A DNA stretch of 38,051 nt from Nitrososphaeraceae archaeon. Lineage in GTDB: Archaea > Thermoproteota > Nitrososphaeria > Nitrososphaerales > Nitrososphaeraceae. The stretch spans positions 1-38,051 of the forward strand of contig JAJPHM010000058.1 in assembly GCA_021325295.1 (NCBI GenBank). Direction: 5' to 3'. Shown here piece after piece: positions 37,914 to 38,051 of this stretch; the stretch's first letter is position 1; every line of letters starts with the position of its first letter. Made by a program: the position numbers and the translations under genes. The notes beneath the pieces were generated by a model, which was not told the DNA's origin, searched no databases, and saw only the letters and a list, made by a program, of their open reading frames with translations.

Positions 37914-38051
37914 CCGGAGGTTCGGGGCATGTCAGAAGTCCCCCTGCTTTAGACAGTACGCCTAAAGCTCGCTGCAGAATGTTCCTTGCTCCATTCTCGT
38001 CAGCATTCATTTCTCTATTGCAATTGTTGCACCTATACAGCCCCTGAGTTA
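37864..38051 (-). CDS. tnpB: TnpB (IS200/IS605 OrfB), C-terminal end, cut by window edge
   Basis: The minus-strand frame is open to the window's right edge and ends at 37864. It encodes the second half of the zinc ribbon (LYRCNNCNREM), the RuvC III motif NADENGARNILQRAL with its catalytic aspartate, and a tail (VISDRREVITEELPIL). It differs clearly from the first TnpB (DRDHNAAINILQRG and a different tail), so it is a separate element type, not a copy. The coding end overlaps inverted sequence (GTGATC...GATCAC) and the hairpin ATCCTTTAGGAT just at the stop (37861-37872), the typical 3' structure that gives rise to the omega RNA. Whether the rest of the gene is intact lies outside the window. 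Confidence 0.85.
   Translation of the reverse strand, partial: TQGLYRCNNCNREMNADENGARNILQRALGVLSKAGGLLTCPEPPVISDRREVITEELPIL

Noticed and set aside
1-38051. CRISPR array or cas genes
   Set aside because: No regularly spaced direct repeats were seen; the only RNA-guided nuclease genes are the two TnpB proteins.

Overview
The window looks like a chromosomal segment of an ammonia-oxidising archaeon of the Nitrososphaerales (Thaumarchaeota), or a close relative. The support is: an archaeal FtsZ; class III (archaellin/type IV pilin) signal peptides; a pilus ATPase/platform pair; TrmB and ArsR-type regulators; DUF6659-like and NitrOD5-like small proteins typical of this group; a UbiA prenyltransferase; A/T-rich TATA boxes about 25 bases before starts (several leaderless); and T-tract terminators. 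I see no rRNA, tRNA or CRISPR array.

Layout. 1-2024: the 3' part of ftsZ, a polytopic membrane protein and a cupin. 2058-5084: an AbrB/PIN toxin-antitoxin pair whose toxin is frameshifted, a DUF6659-like gene and an intact TnpB element. 5085-9037: a three-gene pilus operon (pilin, ATPase, platform protein). 9309-11178: two orphan genes. 11508-15656: accessory stretch with two PIN modules, a 60-residue protein, an ArsR/SRPBCC pair and an 836-bp transposon-like unit with long terminal inverted repeats, an exact 8-bp target duplication and one passenger gene. 15799-20578: a MoxR ATPase/VWA protein pair with two preceding co-directional unknown genes and one convergent, possibly SecB-like gene. 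20756-21439: a MazEF module behind a 20-bp palindrome. 21585-26129: NitrOD5-like gene, TrmB regulator, DUF6659-like gene and two pilin-like proteins. 26454-28148: another PIN module (toxin frameshifted in an A6 run), a C2H2-like small protein and a helical protein. 28371-36841: secreted proteins, three of which share a C-terminal domain, interspersed with two paralogous winged-helix regulators, a UbiA prenyltransferase, a decayed AbiEi-like gene and a cysteine-rich microprotein. 36842-38051: a structured non-coding region, a single-domain response regulator and the 3' end of a second TnpB.

How it fits together. The window mixes core genes with a dense accessory load: five toxin-antitoxin modules, two TnpB elements and a non-autonomous transposon. 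Surface and secretion functions recur: a pilus operon, two further class III-signal proteins behind a TrmB regulator, and four secreted proteins. The most novel-looking items are the passenger transposon at 13999-14850, the MoxR/VWA cluster with unrecognised partners, the cysteine-rich microprotein at 33204-33350, the two-hairpin region at 36978-37075, and a 21-bp element shared between the pilin promoter region and the MoxR-cluster promoter region. Several genes carry single small frameshifts; some may be sequencing or assembly errors and need read-level confirmation.
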